Position numbers and translations under genes: made by a program. This document shows, in pieces, positions 60,186-64,000 of a stretch of 64,000 nt of DNA. This DNA is from Streptomyces sp. RKND-216 (GTDB lineage: Bacteria > Actinomycetota > Actinomycetes > Streptomycetales > Streptomycetaceae), in contig NZ_SSBQ01000002.1 in the NCBI RefSeq assembly GCF_004795255.1, positions 5,304,001 through 5,368,000 of the forward strand, read 5' to 3'. Every line of letters starts with the position of its first letter. The stretch's first letter is position 1. The notes beneath the pieces are model-generated. The model worked only from the letters and a program-made list of their open reading frames with translations, was not told the DNA's origin and did not search any database.

Positions 60186-62999
60186 ATGACCGAGGATCTG
60201 TCCCCCGCAGAGCGGTACGCCGCGGCCCGCAAGCGGGCCGAGGAGCAAGCCACCGCTCTCGCCCCGTTCCGTGACCTGTACGACTTCGGACTGGACGACT
60301 TCCAGATCGAGGCGTGCCAAGCCCTCGAAGCCGGCAAGGGAGTGCTGGTCGCGGCGCCGACCGGCTCCGGCAAGACGATCGTCGGCGAGTTCGCCGTCCA
60401 CCTGGCCCTCACGCAGGGCCGCAAGTGCTTCTACACCACGCCGATCAAGGCGCTGTCCAACCAGAAGTACAACGATCTCGCCGCGCGCTACGGGCCGGAG
60501 CAGGTCGGCCTGCTCACCGGCGACAACAGCGTCAACGGCGACGCACCCGTGATCGTGATGACCACCGAGGTCCTGCGCAACATGCTCTACGCGGGCTCGC
60601 GCGCCCTGCTCGGCCTCGGCTACGTCGTGATGGACGAGGTCCACTACCTCTCCGACCGCTTCCGCGGCGCCGTGTGGGAGGAAGTGATCATTCACCTGCC
60701 CGAGTCGGTGACACTGGTGTCGCTCTCCGCGACGGTGTCGAACGCCGAGGAGTTCGGCGACTGGCTGGACACCGTGCGCGGCGACACCCGGGTGATCGTC
60801 TCCGAGCACCGCCCCGTCCCGCTGTGGCAGCACGTCCTCGCCGGGCGGAAGATGTACGACCTGTTCGAGGAGAAGGGCGACCGCAAGGAGGTCAACCCGG
60901 ACCTGGTGCGGATGGCGCGGATGGAGAACAGCCGCCCCCTCTCCAACCGCGACCGCCGCCGCAACGGCCGTCCCAAGCGGGAGGCCGACCGGGAGCGCGA
61001 GCGGCGGCAGCGTGCCCGGATCTGGACGCCGAGCCGGCCCGAGGTCATCGACCGCCTCGACGCACAGGGCCTCCTCCCGGCGATCACGTTCATCTTCAGC
61101 CGGGCCGGCTGCCAGGCCGCCGTCCAGCAGTGCCTCGCGGCCGGGCTCCGGCTCAACGGTCCGGCCGAGCGCACCCGGGTCCGGGAACTCGTCGAGGAGC
61201 GCACTGCGGACATCCCCGACGAGGACCTGCACGTCCTGGGCTACTTCGAGTGGCTGGAGGGCCTGGAACGCGGCGTCGCCGCCCACCACGCGGGCATGCT
61301 GCCGACCTTCAAGGAGGTCGTCGAGGAACTGTTCGTCCGCGGGCTGGTGAAGGCCGTCTTCGCCACCGAGACCCTGGCGCTGGGCATCAACATGCCGGCC
61401 CGGTCGGTGGTGCTGGAGAAGCTGGTCAAGTGGAACGGTGAGCAGCACGCCGACATCACCCCCGGCGAGTTCACCCAGCTCACCGGACGTGCGGGTCGGC
61501 GCGGCATCGACGTGGAGGGGCACGCCGTGGTGCTGTGGCAGCGCGGCATGGACCCCGGCGCCCTGGCAGGGCTCGCGGGCGCGCGCACGTACCCGCTGCG
61601 GTCGTCGTTCAAGCCGTCCTACAACATGGCGGTCAACCTGGTCTCGCAGTTCGGCCGGCACCGCTCCCGGGAACTGCTCGAGACCTCCTTCGCCCAGTTC
61701 CAGGCGGACCGCTCCGTCGTCGGCATCTCCCGCCAGGTGCAGCGCAACGAGGAGGGCCTGGAGGGCTACCGCGCCTCGATGACCTGCCACCTCGGCGACT
61801 TCGACGAGTACGCGCGGCTGCGCCGCGAGCTGAAGGACCGCGAGACGGAGCTGGCCAAGCAGGGCGCCGCGCAGCGCCGCGCCCAGGCCGCGGCCGCTCT
61901 GGAGAAGCTGAAGGCCGGGGACATCATCCACGTGCCCACCGGCAAGTTCGCCGGCCTCGCGCTGGTGCTGGACCCGGGCACGGGCGCCGGGCGAAGCCCC
62001 GGCCACCGGCGCGGCTTCGAGCAGTACGACGGGCCCCGCCCGCTGGTGCTCACCGCGCAGCGGCAGGTCAAACGACTGGCCGCGCTCGACTTCCCGGTCC
62101 CCGTGGAGCCGCTGGAACGGATGCGGGTGCCGAAGTCGTTCAACGCGCGCAGCCCGCAGTCGCGGCGCGACCTGGCGTCCGCGCTGCGCACCAAGGCCGG
62201 CCACTACGAGCCGCAGCGGCACCGTCGTCAGCGCTCGGGGGCGGCCGACGACGAGCAGATCGCCCGGCTGCGGGCCGACCTGCGCCGCCACCCCTGCCAC
62301 GGATGCGACGAGCGCGAGGACCACGCCCGGTGGGCGGAGCGGTACCACCGGCTGCGCCGCGACACCCGCCAGCTCGAGCGGCGCATCGAGGGGCGCACGA
62401 ACACCATCGCCCGCACCTTCGACCGGGTCTACGCCCTGCTGTCGGAGCTGGACTACCTGCACGGCGACCAGGTCACCGACGACGGGAGGCGGCTGGCCCG
62501 GCTGTACGGCGAGCTGGACCTGCTGGCCTCGGAGTGCCTGCGCGAGGGCGTGTGGGAGGGCCTGCCACCCGCCGAGCTCGCCGCCTGCGTGTCCGCCCTG
62601 GTGTACGAGTCGCGGGCGGCCGACGACGCCATGCCGCCACAGCTGCCGGGCGGCGGCCGGGTGAAGGCCGCACTGGGCGAGATGGTACGCATCTGGGGTC
62701 GGCTCGACGCGCTGGAGGAGCAGCACGGCGTCAGCGCGACCGAGGGCGTCGGCCAGCGCGAACCGGACCTGGGCTTCGCGTGGGCGGCCCACCAATGGGC
62801 GGACGGGCACGGTCTGGACGCGGTGCTGCGCGAGACCGACATGCCCGCAGGCGACTTCGTGCGCTGGTGCAAGCAGGTCCTCGACGTCCTCGGGCAGCTC
62901 GCCGCGGCGGCGCCCGAGGGCGGCACGGTGGCGAAGAACGCGCGGCGCGCGATCGAGGCCATGCTGCGCGGCGTCGTCGCGTACACGTCCGTCGGCTGA
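60186..62999 (+). CDS. helY: DEAD/DEAH-box superfamily 2 helicase, HelY/Ski2-like
   Basis: A 937-residue Ski2/Mtr4-type helicase. Walker A APTGSGKT (near residue 60), TTPIKALSNQKYNDL (motif Ia), MDEVHYL (motif II), LSATVSNAEEF (motif III) and the RecA2 motifs (ETLALGINMPARSVVLEKL, TQLTGRAGRRGID) are intact. The C-terminal third resembles the DSHCT arch/stalk domain. M. tuberculosis helY (Rv2092c) holds the same position after tatC. Related proteins unwind RNA or branched nucleic acid from the 3' end, consistent with RNA turnover or repair. The ATG is ten bases after TAGGCT. Confidence 0.92.
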   Translation: MTEDLSPAERYAAARKRAEEQATALAPFRDLYDFGLDDFQIEACQALEAGKGVLVAAPTGSGKTIVGEFAVHLALTQGRKCFYTTPIKALSNQKYNDLAARYGPEQVGLLTGDNSVNGDAPVIVMTTEVLRNMLYAGSRALLGLGYVVMDEVHYLSDRFRGAVWEEVIIHLPESVTLVSLSATVSNAEEFGDWLDTVRGDTRVIVSEHRPVPLWQHVLAGRKMYDLFEEKGDRKEVNPDLVRMARMENSRPLSNRDRRRNGRPKREADRERERRQRARIWTPSRPEVIDRLDAQGLLPAITFIFSRAGCQAAVQQCLAAGLRLNGPAERTRVRELVEERTADIPDEDLHVLGYFEWLEGLERGVAAHHAGMLPTFKEVVEELFVRGLVKAVFATETLALGINMPARSVVLEKLVKWNGEQHADITPGEFTQLTGRAGRRGIDVEGHAVVLWQRGMDPGALAGLAGARTYPLRSSFKPSYNMAVNLVSQFGRHRSRELLETSFAQFQADRSVVGISRQVQRNEEGLEGYRASMTCHLGDFDEYARLRRELKDRETELAKQGAAQRRAQAAAALEKLKAGDIIHVPTGKFAGLALVLDPGTGAGRSPGHRRGFEQYDGPRPLVLTAQRQVKRLAALDFPVPVEPLERMRVPKSFNARSPQSRRDLASALRTKAGHYEPQRHRRQRSGAADDEQIARLRADLRRHPCHGCDEREDHARWAERYHRLRRDTRQLERRIEGRTNTIARTFDRVYALLSELDYLHGDQVTDDGRRLARLYGELDLLASECLREGVWEGLPPAELAACVSALVYESRAADDAMPPQLPGGGRVKAALGEMVRIWGRLDALEEQHGVSATEGVGQREPDLGFAWAAHQWADGHGLDAVLRETDMPAGDFVRWCKQVLDVLGQLAAAAPEGGTVAKNARRAIEAMLRGVVAYTSVG

Positions 63000-63107
63000 C
63001 GTTTCACGTCCGTTCGACCACCGGCCCGGCAGGCGCGGTTGACCGCCCGCCGGGCCGGCGGCATGTTGTCTTCGTCCCGTCCGTCCCGCTCCCACCGGAG
63101 GCGAGCA

Positions 63108-64000
63108 GTGCGCAGACACCCCGTCAGGAACGTGCCCGGGAACAGGTTCCGCCGATGGCTCGCCGCCGCGGTCGCCGTCGCCGCCGTGGCGACGCTCACC
63201 TCGGCGGCGCAGGCACGCCCCGACGACGACCGGCACGGGCACGACCTGCGGCTCAATCAGATTCAGACCATGGCCACGCACAACAGCTACCACCGTGAGG
63301 TGTCGTTCGCCGAGCAGAAGGTCATGGAGGCGAACGACCCGAACTTCCGCACGCTGCTCTACAGCCACGCCTCGCTGCCGCAGCAGTTCGCCCGCCAACG
63401 GGTGCGCGGCATCGAGCTCGACGTCTTCCCCGACCCGGAGGGCGGCCTGTACGCGGACCCGCTGATCCGCAAGGCCGCCGGTCTGCCGCTGCCGGAGGAT
63501 CCGGCCTGGCACGAGCCCGGCTTCAAGGTCCTGCACTGGGCGGACTTCGACTACCGCACCTCGTGCATCACCCTCACCGGCTGCCTCACGCAGGTGAAGG
63601 AGTGGTCGCAGCGCCACCCGCAGCACGTCACCGTCCCGGTTCTCCTGGAGCTGAAGCAGACCGACCCGCGGCTGGAGGAACGCGGCGGAGCGGTCAGTCC
63701 GCCGTGGGACACGGCCATGCTCGACGCGCTGGACGCCGCGATCCGCCGGGTCTTCCCCGACCGCACTACCGTGACCCCCGACGACGTCCGGCACCGCGGC
63801 GAGACCCTGGAGGAGTCCGTCCTCACGCAGGGCTGGCCCCGGCTGTCCGCGGTGCGCGGCAAGGTGATGTTCCTGATGGACAACGACGACCAGGAGCTCC
63901 AGGACGCCTACCGGGCGGGTGGGCGCGAGAGCCTCCAGGGCCGGGTGCTGTTCACCGACTCCGAACCGGGGCGGGCGGACGCCGCGTTCATGAAGGTCAA
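63108..64000 (+). CDS. Secreted Ca2+-dependent phosphatidylinositol-specific phospholipase C, 3' end outside window
   Basis: At least 297 residues, open at the window edge. The signal peptide contains an Arg pair (GNRFRRWLAAAVAVAAVATL), possibly a Tat signal. The mature part starts near LRLNQIQTMATHNSYHREVS, whose His residues match the catalytic site of the Streptomyces SaPLC1 type. RVRGIELDVFPDPEGGLYAD supplies metal-binding Glu/Asp, and FKVLHWADFDYRTSC the second catalytic His. The enzyme hydrolyses phosphatidylinositol to diacylglycerol and cyclic inositol phosphate. The GTG start follows GGAGG at seven bases. It begins 108 bases after the helicase stop. Confidence 0.88.
   Translation, partial: MRRHPVRNVPGNRFRRWLAAAVAVAAVATLTSAAQARPDDDRHGHDLRLNQIQTMATHNSYHREVSFAEQKVMEANDPNFRTLLYSHASLPQQFARQRVRGIELDVFPDPEGGLYADPLIRKAAGLPLPEDPAWHEPGFKVLHWADFDYRTSCITLTGCLTQVKEWSQRHPQHVTVPVLLELKQTDPRLEERGGAVSPPWDTAMLDALDAAIRRVFPDRTTVTPDDVRHRGETLEESVLTQGWPRLSAVRGKVMFLMDNDDQELQDAYRAGGRESLQGRVLFTDSEPGRADAAFMKV

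Noticed and set aside
59976..63794. Long open frame antisense to the HelY-type helicase (about 1270 codons)
   Set aside because: Composition is Leu/Val/Gly/His-rich shadow translation without motifs; the plus-strand helicase and phospholipase are clear.
1..64000. CRISPR arrays, rRNA genes, phage modules or an integrase
   Set aside because: I looked for regularly spaced repeats, rRNA cores and integrase motifs (R...HxxR...Y or serine recombinase) and saw none.

Overview
The window is a high-GC actinobacterial chromosome segment, almost certainly Streptomyces. It carries the two aerial-hyphae chaplins (short chpH, then long sortase-anchored chpC), mycothiol ligase MshC, the gyl glycerol operon and the complete Pup-proteasome locus. 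GTG starts and promoters with no leader are frequent. All calls come from reading the sequence; no database search was run.

Region 1 (1-10.5 kb) is accessory. A minus-strand operon reads MauE-like membrane protein > radical SAM enzyme > MTA-phosphorylase-like nucleoside phosphorylase > TIGR04282 sugar/nucleotidyl transferase > TIGR04283 family-2 glycosyltransferase > MFS transporter > metallophosphoesterase/radical SAM fusion > FAD-oxidoreductase remnant. It is flanked by a pyridine-nucleotide disulfide oxidoreductase (+) and a SAM methyltransferase (-). Adjacent genes overlap by 1-4 bases, so they are translationally coupled. The set suggests a pathway in which a radical SAM enzyme makes a 5'-deoxyadenosyl adduct, the phosphorylase removes adenine, and the glycosyltransferases use the sugar; this resembles arsenosugar-type neighbourhoods, but no arsenic-specific gene is visible. 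The MFS gene is frameshifted, the glycosyltransferase has lost its normal stop and the FAD oxidoreductase is a broken stub, so the cluster appears to be decaying.

Region 2 (10.5-12.7 kb) is a nested insertion. An IS481-family element with intact transposase, inverted repeats and a CCTAGA target duplication sits inside the remnant of an IS5-family transposase. The accessory block ends at a tRNA-Leu(GAG) whose 3' end faces the island, a classical integration boundary.

Region 3 (12.8-31 kb) is chromosomal core: an M20 peptidase, chaplins, a degenerate RecD-like protein, an aldo/keto reductase, an F420-dependent oxidoreductase, the phosphomutase-DUF3090-SCO1664-mshC set, a PAC2 protein, a GH18-like membrane protein, and glpF-glpK-glpD controlled by the IclR regulator GylR, with matching operators upstream of gylR and glpF.

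Region 4 (32-64 kb) holds metH, a HAD phosphatase, a solute-binding lipoprotein, an orphan response regulator, a RecB-like nuclease, a site-2 protease, trmI, ferredoxin, then the proteasome block: arc (Mpa), dop, pup, an endonuclease VII-like gene, prcB, prcA, a LacI/MFS pair, pafA, two FKBP isomerases, pafB, pafC, a small membrane protein, tatA, tatC, a lipid kinase, a HelY-type helicase and a truncated PI-phospholipase C. The order of mshC, PAC2, metH, recB-like, trmI, mpa, dop, pup, prcBA, pafA, pafBC, tatAC and helY matches the Mycobacterium tuberculosis Rv2092c-Rv2135c block. The gyl operon, the nuclease, the LacI/MFS pair and the FKBPs are additions to that backbone.
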